A DNA stretch of 64,000 nucleotides from Moniliophthora roreri (GCA_001466705.2 LATX02000233.1:62001-126000), one strand, 5' to 3'. Shown: positions 11,553 through 24,039, counted from the first letter of the stretch. Notes: a model not told the origin generated them from the sequence alone. A program made the numbers and translations.

Positions 11553-12418
11553 GGTCGATACTCAGATCCAGAGACCTAGGATACAGTACTTATATATTTA
11601 CCGTTCCTCACTCTCACACTATTATTACAATAGTACCTGCCACTCAATCACCGCGTATGACAGCGGAACATTTCATGTTGAAAGACCGCATAACCCTGCG
11701 TTCCTGTACTCCATCTTGAAGCGTCAGCTTCTTGTGACAGCCATTATGGAGGCATGAGGCATATTTACAACGCAGTGAACGCAGTGATTCCCATACACAT
11801 ATTCATCAGTACCGGGTGCTCATATTCAGCTGCTTGACAAGATCATCTGATTACCCATACACCCCTATCCGGAAGGACATCTATATTTCCAACCCGGACG
11901 TGATAACTAAAATCGAGTTGGAAGACTCGAATCGGGAAATACGTAGAAAACATTTGCCGTCAATTCAATCATCCTCGACAGCGCAGCCGTAAACTACGCA
12001 GCCTCCATAGCATTTGGATCTTCTGCGGGAGCATATGTACATATCCTATGTCCGACAAGCTCAATGAGAAAAAGAAAAGTTGGAAGAGATAAGTGTGAGA
12101 ATGATCACCAAGGTGACAGCGTACACGGGAGCGGGAAGAAGAGTCGTGACCCCTACACAGCAGGAGGCTTCAGACTCTCGAAGGGCGAGCAGTTAAAAAA
12201 AAAATGGAGCGTAATGGAAGAGTTCTCGGCATAAATCTACTAACCAATGACAAGGTAAAGGGACGAGTTAACGCCGTGATGGGAATATTGGCGTTGGGAT
12301 AGAGAGTCACCTAAAGAGACTCGGAAAGAACCAAGGCCAGTCTGGAGAGTATTACAGAAGATGTCAATCTATTCTCCTGATATAAAGGACATGGCGTACT
12401 GTTACTATCATTTTCGAT
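11553..12418. other. Intergenic, no gene seen
   Basis: This stretch separates the two GTPase genes. It has normal CpG content and short frames only. It should contain the promoter of the 10.5-11.5 kb gene, which starts at 11552 and reads left, and the terminator of the next gene. No TATA box is obvious. Confidence 0.4.
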
Positions 12419-14389
12419 CTAGTGTACAGTCTCCATCTTTAACTCGTTCCTGATCAGATCCGCGATTTTCTCTTCGGGACGTAAAGTTCGCCGTTGGTCG
12501 ACTATATCACGAACCAGCCCATGGACTCGGGAGGCATCCGAAACCTTATAGTTTTGGAACGTATCGTAAAGGAGCACCTCCGAGACTGGTCGCGGTGGCT
12601 CTTGGGTCAGCATGGTGATGAAAAGGTTGTGCAATATCAACGTAAGATCAACGATGTATGCTCCAAGACATAGTGCAATCAAAGGGCTAGAGGCGACAGT
12701 TAAGGAGCGTTTATATATTTAGAAACCTTGTCGCACCTTCGCTGATATTTTCCGTAGAGGAACCTGACCGCAAAGGCAGCAATACCAGCACCAGCTAATA
12801 CCTGGCCGAAAGTCGCCGCAATGGTACTCCCGATGGAGACCAGATCAGATGTCTGCGAGAGCGTGTTACTGGTCGATTCCGCCGTCGAATTTGAGTTTGA
12901 ATACGGAAAGTGGACTTGCGCGACTCACGAGTAAGGCTCGGGCGGAGTTAACAACGGCTCAATGAGCTTAACCATGTCATCACAAAATCCCGGCCCTGAA
13001 AGTAACTGCAAAGTGTGCATGAGAACAAAGTGGTGCAATAAAGGTAGGAAAGCGAACCTGATCTGGATCATGGAAGTTCCAAACCACCAGAATATCACGA
13101 TGAATACGTGAAATGCAATCCCACAAAACTAGTCCTTCGAAGATCGTGCTCGCACCCAGGTCGACCCAGTATTCTGGCAATTTTCAGTTTGGTGTGGAAT
13201 GAGTTAGAGACGAAAACCATACTTCTGAAACCCACGCTGTTTGGATTGTTGAGTATCAAATGAGGCCATGATGGAATGCTACGCACTTGACAGAGTAGTT
13301 CACTTTTTGCTGTGCATTGATCTGTTGAGCAGTAGCCCATAGTACTAATAGGTCACCCTCTATATCGCGTAGACGATCCCGAGTGACACTGGTCAGTTCT
13401 CGAAGCATTTGCAGCCCATCTTCTACCATGAACGAGTCATCGGCCCGATGGTCAGAACGATCGCTTAAGAGCAACTACCTTGCGCATTCCTATATTTCGG
13501 ATCGGTCGAAACTGGTACCCATATAACCGACTTGAAGTCGAAGTCGGGATACTCATGAACACGTTTCCGGAGATCAGCTGCAGCATCTTTTTCGGCATTT
13601 TTTCTTCGAGTATCAAGCGGTTCCTTCCGTCGTTGCTTGGACTTTTCGTTGTAGAGAAGGTCGTATTTGGTGAAGACAATAATGACAGGAATCTGTACTG
13701 TAACAAGGACGCATTAAGCAGATTAAGGAGAATTCAGACACAACCTGAAGCTTACATTCACCAGCGAGACTGACAAGCTTTTGATCTCCAGTTTCAAATA
13801 AACGAGATCCAATGCGGGGAGTTTGTATACAGAGCCTATGCGTAAACGAACGTGAGCTACAGACAGTCTCATGTTACTCATCTCTTACCAAATTGTATGG
13901 ACTCGCTCTTTTAGTGGTTGCTCCGTACTAGATCTATCACGGATGAATTTTTCTACAGTATCCCAAGTATCTTCTGAGCCCGGTTCAAAGCCTTTACTAT
14001 CGTGAAGAATGAATCGCGGGTTTGTATCAGACTTGTATGATCGATTAATGTCTGCCTCTCCAGGACGGTCATGCTGAACCTCAATGTCCTGTCCCCTTTG
14101 TAAGATGCTATCATACAACTTCGATGGGTATAAAATGCACCTTGGTATCAAGATTGAATACATCCTTAACCAGAGAGGACTTTCCGACTCCAGTCTAGGT
14201 TTAAATGAGTCCACATTCCGAGAAAAACCAAGAAAATTCCGACATTGCCAACTAGAAGGATTCGAAATCTAATGGATGAAGCAGTGATGTCAGAAAGATC
14301 GGCGGATAAATCCAAGTAATTACGCACTGTGGGCATTTGGCGAAATCTTCCTCTACTTTTGATGGTAGAGAGGGAGGATCGGTGGCCAT
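12419..14389 (-). CDS. P-loop GTPase (G-domain protein) with membrane-associated C-terminal half
   Basis: The start is ATG at 14389. The first exons are 14328-14389, 14244-14268, 14141-14194 and 13889-14088. The second intron splits the Walker A motif, which after splicing reads VGNTGVGKSS (P-loop about residues 28-35). G3 is HDSKG, and G4 is FTKYD in the exon around 13,600-13,690. Later exons carry a helical region (about 13,270-13,450, motif LWATAQQINAQQK), a short acidic exon at 12,980-13,180, an Ala/Gly-rich hydrophobic helix near 12,780-12,850, and a final exon at 12419-12682. That last exon starts with a hydrophobic stretch (CLGAYIVDLTLILHNLF). It is a full-length relative of the 10.5-11.5 kb gene. 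Middle splice junctions (13.7-13.8 kb) are uncertain. The GTPase call is firm; the role, possibly at a membrane, is inferred. Confidence 0.85.
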
Positions 14390-15630
14390 GGCCGCTCGAC
14401 GGGGTGAAAACGAGAGAAATCCAACGGGCAGTTGTCCAATGTGACTGAGGACAAGCGGCGTATCGATGAATCTGTCAATAGCACTTATTTCGATATGCCG
14501 ATCGCGAGTACTACGGGCTGATTCTGACAATGCTGCCACGCCGGAAAGCAAGATGACAGATCGATGGATGAATGAATGAAACTTGACCTTGTGAGACGAC
14601 CATTTAATGAATAATGAACCGCGACAAGGGTAACTTCCAGCCAGCACTTAAATGGCGAGCCTTCGAGACTCGAGGCTGAGGATCACACACCCATTGAATG
14701 ATGTGAACAGAGGAAGGTTGGACAGACAAGTCACAGTGGTGTTTAATAGGCTTCGCGCTAGACGACGTTGATGCATCATGCGACTGGCAAACAGCATATT
14801 CTGTTCAAGCATAAAACCACCCACGAGAATCGGAGAATACCATGAAAGAATTCACAGTAGGCATGTGAGACAAGTAATGGATAAGCGCCAGACTATTTGG
14901 ATAGCCCAAAGATTGGTTCTGGTCAAAAGTCACGTGGTTCTTTTGGACACCGACGGCGAGCGTCTTTACTCCCTCTATGCAACTCTATCCTATGCAACTC
15001 TATCCTGATCATTCACTTTTGCAGCAGCGCGGGACACGTGGTCGATTTCACCGACTAGAGAAGCATGCTTATGGACTGTAGCAACGTCTACGAGGAACAG
15101 GCCTTGGATATAGATTCTTCGTACTACCCTCCACCATTTTCTCGCCATCGTTGCCTACACCTGCAATGCTAATTTCTCGTGTTTACTCGTCAGATCGTCT
15201 ACAAGATGATATCTGTGGTCATTTCTCGGCATAGGGCATTACAAACGCTAGCATTGAAAGTGACCTCCCCCTGAGCCTGGGCATCCAAAAGGTGCATGCC
15301 CTCCCTCTGTCAACCATTACCAATTCTAACAGCGTTTCATTTGTTTTTAGCAGAGCCTCGTAATTATGACCATGAACGATGATGACTCTTTCGACCACGA
15401 CCACAATAGCCCCGGCCCAAAAGCTTCTCATCGAAGCAGAATGATTACCCACCTGCAGCTCTCACATCATTTCCCCTCCCAAATCCAACCCTCCGTCACC
15501 CCACATGACACACACGTCTACCGCCCCCCTAGCCCCGCGTTTAATCAGAACCGATTCAGCACAACTACCAACGTGTCATAGTCCTCTCTCGTCCATTCTT
15601 CGTCAGTTCCTGCTGCTGTATCCCACTCAC
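14390..15630. other. Intergenic, no gene seen
   Basis: Only short frames lie between the divergent GTPase gene (-) and the receptor remnant (+). A short direct repeat 'atgcaactctatcct' occurs twice near 14976-15005. I see no RNA gene. Confidence 0.4.
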
Positions 15631-15639
15631 AGCATTCGA

Positions 15640-17113
15640 ATCCGGGCTTTGTACCACTTTCAATTGAGGGTCCTACGTATTATGGGGGTGGATATAGGAC
15701 TAATGTGGGGTAATGCCTACGGAGGACTATCTACGCGTATAGCTACGGTATCGCTAGCATTGTTCCCTAGCCGGCTAATGTTACCTATGGAAGGGGCGAG
15801 AGATACATGCATCGGTATCCTCATTCCGTGAAACCGAGTGCGCCAACTGGTCTCATTCGAATCCACAGACCTTATTGTCCAACCATACCGCTTCCAGATC
15901 GTCGAGGACGTCGGATGCTACCCCTCCACATATAAGTCTCCGCTCGCTTATGCTCTCTATTACATGTGGTCAATCGCAATGGGCTCTGTGGCACTCTTCT
16001 ACGGCTGTAGGTACTCCCCATTCTCTGCACTTTCCTCGGCTTATTATCCTTTCCCGTAGATCTCGTATTGCGACAGTACCACCCCCGCCGCGCCGATATG
16101 TCCAAACTCATGCCAATGAAGACTATCGACAGCGATTCCAGATCCACCACTGAATCCCTCACCTTTAGCAGATACATGCTCCTCACTGTCATCCATATCA
16201 TCTGTACCATTCCCGTCGGAATATACTCCATCTACATCAGCGCCACGCAGGTGCCTATCCGAGTCACGGCAAGGGAACCCAAATGCGACTGGACAAAGGT
16301 CTACTATATCCCAAGTTTAGCTTGGCGTTCAGATACGATAAAGTACGCGGTCGCTGGATGCCAGTTTTCTATGGCGTCGCATCCCCCGGGACATCTGGGT
16401 TCACGTCTGAGGCAAGGAGGAGGTACAAGCTGTGGTGGTCGTGGACAGTGAAAAAAAAGGCCTGCAGAAGAGACGAAAGCGAGTTTTTGGTGCGCAAGCT
16501 ACGTCACCCGAGCTGGCGCTGAACTCGGAATTCTAATCGTGACTCGAATATGAGCGGTAGTACCATCATTGGGTAAGTAATCTGCGCTTTCATTTTTCCG
16601 GGTTTGTTATTAACGTTTTTATAGATCCGACAAGAGCTCAAGAAACAACCTTTTTCACACCAAAGCTCCTATTCCTCCACATTCAAACCTGGGGATCTCA
16701 CCAGTCCAAACCCAGTCATGCCGCGTTCCTCTTCATTCGAATGCGAAAACGTGCAGCTTCACCGAGTCTCCTGCACAGACTCTGACTCGGAAAATACCTC
16801 TCCATCAACCGGCAGAACACATGTCATCCGCATCAATAGAATGGACCGGGACATCGAAGCCAATGACGACGAAATTGTGGTCTATTATGTCGACCCTGTT
16901 CACGGACTTATGATGAAAAGTCAAGTTGAACTGTATCATCGCGGCGCTTACTCTATGAACTCTTTTCTCCTTATGGACCTTTATACTTCCTTCTGCCTTG
17001 TAGCACCTAATATCCTTATATTCGTATTTATCTTTGCGACGCACTTATTCTTGTATGTATCGTTAGTTAGACCAATAACAACTACCCATGTTCTCGCTCC
17101 TCACAAGAAATAA
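15640..17113 (+). pseudogene. STE3-type pheromone receptor-like gene, broken
   Basis: The best segment joins 15870-16006 and 16060-16290 across a 53-bp intron (16007-16059). It reads YRFQIVEDVGCYP, then a helix beginning PLAYALYYMW, then LRQYHPRRADMSKL and a helix containing HIICTIPVGIYSIYI. This order and wording match transmembrane helices 4-6 of fungal STE3 (class D) receptors. The upstream frame (to 15831) has 'LSTRI' followed by a hydrophobic helix and RDTCIGILIP, like helix 3 and the loop, but in another phase. Downstream the helix-7 part (RWMPVFYGVASP, then SEARRRYKLWW, to 16522) is again out of phase with 'IPSLAWRSDTI'. A Ser-rich tail continues to 17113. At least two frame breaks and no clear helices 1-2 suggest a decayed receptor gene. 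Confidence 0.6.
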
Positions 17114-17830
17114 TTCGAAGTCATTTTTGATCCCTTTGCAAACCACAGCATCACGATATTGGCTGTCATTGTCGTAAACTAGGAAAGGAATAGGGTCAAT
17201 GTCACGTTCACAATCGAAATCGAAATCAACCGGCGCCACTCACCTCATTCCCAACAAACACTTTCTCCGCAATAGCCATATCAATTACACCCGCGCCCAA
17301 GTCATCTGCGCAGCGTCCAGCTGGTGGTAACGTCGCCTCCATCCGTTTTCCCGGAGGCTTTCTCGAGAGAGCTTGGTTAACCACCATCCCCAGCTGTTTG
17401 ACATCAGAAAGACGTGGTTCAACTTTTTCGACGGATTTTCTTCACGGATCTGATTTAGTCGTTCCACGATTCGGTCGATAGTCGGTAGGCAGTGCTTCAT
17501 GTAAATATTATCTGTTCTCCACGTCGTCCCAGGAAGGTCCAAAAAGGTTTTGGGAGGCCTTTGAATTGATTGATACCGATGTACTGTGCAAAGTGTTTGT
17601 AAAGGTAAAGATGATGACCTTTGAAGTCTCCTCGACGTAGACGCACGGCGACGAGGCCGTCCATGAACTGAGATGGTCGACAGCGGGCACAAGATTCTCC
17701 GCGACCGGTGCCACGAAACTGCAAGGGTGTAAGATTAAGCGGTGAATCGACAACTCACGTTTTCTCCCAACAACACACGAAACGTCCATTTTTCGTCATT
17801 GATGAACGGATCGTCCATACGATAGCCGAC
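17101..17830 (-). pseudogene. O-fucosyltransferase-like (GDP-fucose) gene remnant
   Basis: Minus-strand frames give the pattern of the fungal O-fucosyltransferase-like family. The parts are GLVAVRLRRGDFKGH (the RRGD motif typical of GDP-fucose-binding enzymes), then a segment with HFAQYIGINQFKGLP, FLDLPGTTW, NIYMKHCLPTIDRIVERLNQ, LNHVFLMSN, and, after a short intron, VIDMAIAEKVFVGNE and ANIVMLWFAKG. The frame changes between GLPK and FLDLP at a run of five T (plus-strand A run 17541-17545), and again after RENGW. The hydrophobic N-terminal anchor is not visible. Either it is a pseudogene or the homopolymer is a base-calling error. The stop at 17101-17103 overlaps the end of the receptor remnant on the other strand. 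Confidence 0.55.
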
Positions 17831-18249
17831 ACAGCTGATATGGAGCTAGTATTTACAGTTTGGACTCTGTGTGTGTGTAATACGCATCAGCCACAAACCA
17901 ACCAACCGAGAGAGAAAAGGGAAAAAAAGGGTGAACATACTTGTCACATTCAATCATCATATTCATCACCGCTTCATCTTGGCCACTTGATACGTTTTCG
18001 TGACCCTTCAGGATGTTTCCCTTTCTTCCCCACCGACGCCGACGGTCCACCTTCCTTCTTAACCCGGGCTTCACGTGGTAGAGTTTTTTCGGGATACGGG
18101 ATACAGGTGCTGCTGAAGAAGACTTGGATAACCGACTTTATTTACGTGGAGTCATACTCGTACAGAGGCTTTCCTGTTCCCGCTTGACCGATGACGAGAA
18201 TCTGACCAACCTCCTGCGTTCAGTCGAGCGTTCCGCCTCTGCGTCATCA
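17831..18249. other. Unassigned, with a P-loop-like segment on the minus strand
   Basis: Around 18,165-18,215 the minus strand can be read as ILVIGQAGTGKP, a Walker-A-like sequence with Pro in the last position in place of Ser/Thr, followed by a possible splice donor (gtaaat). Downstream frames are short. It could be an exon of the gene at 18.25-19.06 kb, part of a decayed GTPase, or chance. Confidence 0.25.
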
Positions 18250-19055
18250 TCAGAAGCATCGAGAGTGCTCAAATTCCAAAAGCTCGTCAGACGTGCACGT
18301 ATGCGCTCTCGATATAGACGTATATGCTCTCGACGTGGGTGCAGGAGACGTGTCTTGTCTCGGCGCAGGTATAGGTGAAGGAGGAATGCCAATCATCTGC
18401 GCGACGAAATCTTCTTCATCTTGCGTTGCGTTTGGCATTAGATGTTGGGATTGGGAAGGTACAGTAGGACCATAGGCGAGGGCGAGCGTGATGAGGGTAC
18501 GTGCATATGGAAGTCTATTGGGGATGAAACTCCCCTTGTTGCTGGTTTGTCTGCAGGATAAAGGCGTCGAAGTGATTGTCGAGTCAAAATTGAGGAGATC
18601 GTCTTGTGGGTCGATGATGGATGCTTTTTTTGAAGTTGTAAAGGTCATCCTCGGGCTCTTGTGGTTCAGGTTTTCGCTCGCATGAAACCGATGCGGTAGT
18701 TGTCGCACTTTTGTAGTCCACCAACTTGAGATTCCGACTCCTCATCGACCCTTATTGCTCCAACGGATACAGGGAATGGCGGAGGCGGAATAGAGAGTTG
18801 CTGGTATCGTTTGAAGACATCTAGAAGGTATTTCAGCCACATGATACGAGCCGAACAGGAATACGCGCACCTTTCCTCGTCCAATCAACCGGTGAAAACG
18901 TTGTTGTGTAGATCGTCTTGCTGGCATCTTCTTCCGCTCCTTCCTCAATCTCTGGTTCTAGATGAAATGCGTAAGACTGGGTATGCACTCCCATGGCATC
19001 ACAGGTACCTACCTGCGGGTTCAGGCTCAGGTGTCGCCGAGCTCGGGGGTGTCAT
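18250..19055 (-). CDS. Hypothetical protein, multi-exon, unrecognised
   Basis: Four exons join in phase through consensus introns: 19013-19055, 18871-18957, 18726-18820 and 18250-18657 (introns 55, 50 and 68 bp). They give about 210 residues. The N-terminus is Pro/Glu-rich and acidic. The middle has KRYQQLSIPPPPFP, then an acidic patch, a Ser/Thr-rich stretch and a Pro-rich segment (IPPSPIPAPRQ). No membrane helix or catalytic motif is visible, and composition suggests a largely disordered protein. The last stop may instead be bypassed by splicing into the P-loop-like segment near 18.2 kb. Function unknown. Confidence 0.5.
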
Positions 19056-20268
19056 GGAAATCTTTGCGTTCGGGCTTTATCCTTGATAGGGCTTATGCCC
19101 ATATCTGTGTAACGAGCTTAAATATATGACGTTTTAGCGTCAGATCAAACACGATAACAAAAACAGGATACCTGGTTCAGATTGGACATGGTGAAGGTCG
19201 CGGTAAAAGGAGTTCGGCAGCTAAAACGCGTACACGAGTGCAAACACCGTTTCAGCGGTATTTCAAATTCACAGAAACGACATATATTCCTGAATCCTAA
19301 GTGGCATTTGGGATCGTCTTCAGAGCTACTCTACTACTAGTCCATTTGCGCAATGGCTTGAATGGGGAAACTTGAGTTGAATTATTATATCCCAAATCAT
19401 AAGCGATCACGAGAGGCTGGTAACGAGTGTCTCGGCACGAGTCAGTTGCTGATAGAAAGCATTCGTAACACGCATCGGACAGTCCTTGTAAGTCTTTCCA
19501 GTTCCAATCCGTATTTGGGGGTCAAAGATGATTGATTATTCTTCCAGGTTGTGTACGGCAGTGCTGGGTTGTGAGGTTTGTGAGGCCTCTGTCATTCATA
19601 GAGGTTCGAGACGGCGATGAGAATGACAAAGAACCGCTGGAGAGTCCGGGAATAATACCACATTCTGCTCACTGTGCCGACGCTCTCCGTACCAGATCTA
19701 GTCCTCCGCCTGCCTTCGTTGGCCGAACAGGTCCCCAAGGCTTTCGCCTACGGCGCGGGGGTTTTGGCCGAACCGGGATCTATTATCCCCTCCGATTGCC
19801 GGGGGGTCCTGTAGGAGCCTATCCTTCAGTACATGGATCGTAGCGTAAGATCGCTACCACCGCCACTGCTGTTGACACAAGACAACGGATTTCTTTGCAA
19901 ACTGATACCCTCCCGTGCATATGACGCAAACAAGATGGAGTAGGGGCCAGTAATAAAACATCAAAGGAGAAGAACTTGCAGTAATGTCCTCGAAACTAGT
20001 GGCATACCAGGTGCTCGTCCAGTCCACACTAGGAACTTGGTACACTCATCTCCATCCTTGAAATGTCAAAATCAATATGAACGATACTCCAGGTCATCGC
20101 CTCGTCTCACAGTCGGGTTACAGTCGGGTTGCTTCATTTTCTCTCGACTCCATCGATGACGCGCCTCCTTCGTCTCTGCTCACTTCGGGAGGGATAAAAG
20201 CCAAGTAATCTGCTGCTAAACCTCAGAAAGCGGAATATCCTCCCCGTCAATTCTTCTTACAAACCACT
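19056..20268. other. Intergenic, no gene seen
   Basis: Promoter space between a minus-strand and a plus-strand gene. A 103-residue plus frame at 19532-19843 is Pro/Gly/Arg-rich with no splice or family support. A TATA-like GATAAAAG lies at 20193-20200, about 70 bp before the start codon of the next gene. Confidence 0.4.
20193..20200 (+). promoter_or_regulatory. TATA-like box of the small secreted protein gene
   Basis: GATAAAAG lies 69 bp before the ATG at 20269. The spacing is plausible for a basidiomycete promoter. Single weak match. Confidence 0.35.
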
Positions 20269-20805
20269 ATGCACAGTACACTGCTTTTCTTCATTGCTAC
20301 CATCGTTGCCACCTTCCACGGAGCACAGGCTGTTTGCAACCCTCCTGACGATACAGCTCCCCAGTGCGAAACCACCGATGGAAGCCCTCTGGTATGCAAC
20401 CAAATGATTGTCAACCTTTGACTTCAAACTAACCACTCTATACCTCCAGATCGATGACTGCACGGTCACAATTGGTCAACTCGGAACGGACAGCCGCTGC
20501 TTGAACACGAATCAATTTGGCTCAATGTACACTACTGTTACTCGTCACGGTACTTGCAAGGTATATTCTCCTTCATGCTTTACAGAAGATCAATTCACCT
20601 CGCTTTCTACCCTTATCAGATTGACGCCTGCGCCATTGGCGCGACTTATGGACTCTCAGAAGGCGTCGACTGTTCTGGTTACCTCTCAAATATCCTCGAC
20701 CATTGCGGTAACAATGGACAAGTGGGCGGCCAGATTAAGCCTAAGCTCCGCAATCAGCCATATGAATTCGATGCAGACTACAGGCTTCAGTTCTCCCATA
20801 ACTAG
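20269..20805 (+). CDS. Small cysteine-rich secreted protein
   Basis: Three exons, 20269-20391, 20450-20560 and 20620-20805, with introns of 58 and 59 bp, give 139 residues. Residues 1-21 form a signal peptide (hydrophobic LLFFIATIVA, cleavage expected after AQA). The mature part has eight cysteines (residues 23, 33, 45, 58, 77, 82, 96 and 107), enough for four disulfides, and no membrane helix. Each exon ends on a codon boundary. Size, secretion signal and cysteine content fit the broad class of fungal small secreted proteins (effector-like, or cell-wall/hyphal-surface). I do not recognise a named family. Confidence 0.82.
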
Positions 20806-21698
20806 GCAAAAACGGATTGACGGCTAAATTATTTACTTGCAAGTGTAATTTATTGGAATATTTCCCTGTAATTACCTATCCGTAGTTGACGAACCGAGAA
20901 ACGACTGTTTTGAGGCAGTTCGGGAAAGTACTGGAAGCAATGAAGGCCATTTATCTGCTCCTCGCCATATATGGGCTTCCGTGCATAACATTCTGGAGAT
21001 GTTGAGACGTACTAGGTAAGGTCAAGGGGTCCATATGTGGCGACATGTCCAATTTGGTCATGCTCAGGCTTGTTGCACATTTGTAACGAGGAGAGAGTCC
21101 ATAAGACACCGGCCACGCACACCAACCGGCTATGCCGGCGCTAACGCACCAACCTTCGGACCGGACATCTACAGTGTGACATTGTCACAGGTAACGCTCT
21201 TCAAACTCTTCTCGGACTCCTCACGTGCAGTCCTCTGAAAGTCATGACCATAAGCACAAAACCCCTTCATGTCTGTCAAAATGACTAGAGTAGATCAGAA
21301 TCCTCAAACTCTTGGTGAGAGTTCCTTATCATTGAAGAAGAATTCTCTTATCAACAAAAGTACGTGTAGATCAAGGTCAAACCCCAGCCTCAACGCGGAC
21401 GTGTCCCTCGATAAATCAGAACCGGAACCTTTGATTGAAACTAATCTCCGGCTCAATACGTTGATTTAGCTTGTTCCTGGAAAGCTGCATGCTCACTACA
21501 TTATGCGCTGGCAGGAGGCCTTTTCTGTCCTTGTGCCGTCGCTGATAATCGGTTAATACACGCCCATATGGTCTTTCAATTGCCATGTTTACTCAAATCC
21601 TGGCTACCATAATCGCTATACTCGGGTGTTTATCGGACGTCATACAACATAAATGGCTTTTGCCTTGTCTCTAAACCAAGAGCCTCATTCGAGAAAGG
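20806..21698. other. Intergenic, no gene seen
   Basis: About 0.9 kb of normal composition with only short frames. It contains the 3' end of the secreted-protein gene and the promoter of GH47 copy 1. No clear TATA box. Confidence 0.4.
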
Positions 21699-24039
21699 AT
21701 GCTTCGCGTGCTACCACTTCTCCTACTACCCTTTACGTATACCCCTGTTCTGACTTTGGCAGGTTCGGTTCAAAGACCTGACCTTCAGCTTCCAGCGAGC
21801 GCTGCTGCCAATCGTGATGCTGTCAAGGATATATTCGTTCGAAGTTATGAGAGTTATCGGTTTGTTTTTTCACCCCGCGTTCATTTTGCGCTCGATCTGA
21901 CTCGTTACGATGCAGGAAATATGCTTTTGGGCACGACGACGTCCTCCCAGTCAGCCAAAGATCACTCGACAGCCGCAATGGTTGGGGTGCCAGCATCGTC
22001 GATGCCATGAGTACGATGTATATCATGGGGCTCGATGTACGTCTCACACTACCAATTCATCCACAATCATCTCTCATTTGCGTAGGACTACTTCACTGAA
22101 GCCATCAACTTCGTTAAAACCATCGATTTCAATGTGTCCAAGACTGGGGCCACTGTCAGGTATGTATTCTTTTACTTTCTGTTTTCTTATCTTATGAGTT
22201 ACACATTCAGTGTATTCGAGACGACGATCCGTTATCTCGGAGGACTGCTGAGCGCTTACGAGCTCAGTGGGAAGAAGGAAAGTGTCTTACTTGAAAAGGC
22301 AAAACAGGTGGCGGACAAGATGGCATTTGCTTGGCAGTTTCGGGTGAGATATGTACAATTGCTGTCATTGTATGTTTGCTAATAATATACAGGGTCAAGA
22401 AACTCGGGTTCCGTTTGGCTCTTTGAATTTCGCCAGGAATCAGCCAAGTCAATCTACGGTGAGCATTTCTCGTGTCAACCTTACTCGGTTTGCTGATTGT
22501 GACAGAGCAATATTGCCGAAGCGGGAACAGTGAGTATAACCCGTTTCGCGTGAGTGATATCACTTTGACCAAAACATTACTAGCTTGACCTTGAATGGGC
22601 GACATTGTCAAAGTATACCGGGAATGATACATATAGAAGGTTGGCGGAAGGTTCCGCACGGGCTATTGCTAATATTGTGAGTCCTTTGACCAACGTGGAA
22701 TTGTGGATGACACTTGACGGAACCTATCAGCCTGCGCCTTTGCCAGGTGACCATTTTGGTAGTTTCTAAGTATCGAGGTCTCATTCTTGGTCAGGACTCG
22801 CAGCCCAAGGGATTGATCCATCTACAACGTCTTCTGTTGGCGGCTACATTGTGAGTTAGCATCCTGCTGCTCACACTATCCTAATTGCATACTCGTACAG
22901 ACTTGGGGTGGAGGATCCGACAGCTACTTCGAGTACCTCATCAAATATGCTCGTTTGACCAATACCAACGATAACCTGTTTGCTGACACCTGGCATACGG
23001 CGATTGACTCGTCGATTCGACACCTATTGAAGGTGAGCGTTTCCGGGTACCATCTTATCATCACTCTTTCTGACTTCGAGTTAGAACTCTGCGGTCGGGA
23101 ATTACACGTATCTGGCCGACCAAGACGATTATGGCAACATTGTAGAGACGAGTTCGCATCTGGCTTGCTTCCATGGCGGAAACTGGATTTTGGGTATGCC
23201 CACACATTTGCTGATAATTCATCTGCTAATAAAGCGACAGGAGGAAAGCTGCTCAACAACGAAACCATTGTTTCTATCGGGCTCGCACTCGCTGATGCAT
23301 GTTGGAATACTTACGCCAGCACCGAGTAGGTGGCAACATTCATTCATACAGCTTTTCATTTGACAAGAATTCAAAGAACCGGCATCGGGCCCGAAGGTTT
23401 CGCATTCATCTCTCAAGATTCTCTATCCACTCTCGACGCGATTAGCCCAGAACAAAAGGCATTCAACGCTCAGCATGGGTTCTTCATCACTTCTTCCGGC
23501 TATATCCTCCGACCGGAAGTCCTGGAATCTAATTTCTATGCCTGGCGTGCAACTGGGAATGAACTATATCTGGACAGGGCAGCTAGGGCGATCATCAGTT
23601 TTAACAAGTACCTGAACGTCGGCACTTCAGGCGGTTTTTCGGGATTAAAAGATGCGAATAATTTTAGTGCGGGAAGGGACGATCATACGGAGAGCTTTTG
23701 GTTTGCGGAGGTGCTGAAGTATCTGTGAGTTCTAGCTCCCCCTCTATCAGACAAATGAGGCTAATCTACTTATGCAGTTACCTGACCTTTGACGACCCGA
23801 AACATATTAGTTTGGACGATTGTGAGTAATGGTTTCTCCGCATGATCCGAGCATAGGTACTAAGTCTTCTTTACACAGATGTCTTCAATACAGAAGCGCA
23901 TCCTTTCGAGGCACCACCGGCAAGGCCTCTCTACGGCAGTGGACACATCCTCGGAAAGTCTCCTCACCCATTCGTCCTTCAATCTCCGGGAGCGCCGTTA
24001 CCTCAAGTCAGTCCACATGTATCCCCCAACAATGTATGA
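21699..24039 (+). CDS. GH47 class I alpha-1,2-mannosidase, tandem copy 1 (diverged)
   Basis: A secreted or Golgi-type glycoside hydrolase family 47 enzyme, which trims alpha-1,2-linked mannose from N-glycans. The N-terminus is a hydrophobic signal ([16 protein letters not shown]). Family signatures appear in order across about 12 short introns: NRDAVKDIF, then after splicing AFGHDDVLP and [104 protein letters not shown], and the calcium-binding end motif VFNTEAHPF. The conserved acidic residues of these motifs are present. The last exon runs to TGA at 24037-24039 with a Pro/Ser-rich tail. It is the most diverged of three tandem copies; no frame break was found. Confidence 0.9.

Noticed and set aside
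19532..19843. 103-residue Gly/Pro/Arg-rich plus-strand frame
   Set aside because: No splice partner, signal or family pattern. Composition fits a chance frame in GC-rich intergenic DNA.
14000..20000. Search for pheromone precursor (short frame ending in a CaaX box) near the STE3-like remnant
   Set aside because: No short frame with a Cys-aliphatic-aliphatic-X end and a plausible leader was found, so a mating-type B locus is not supported here.
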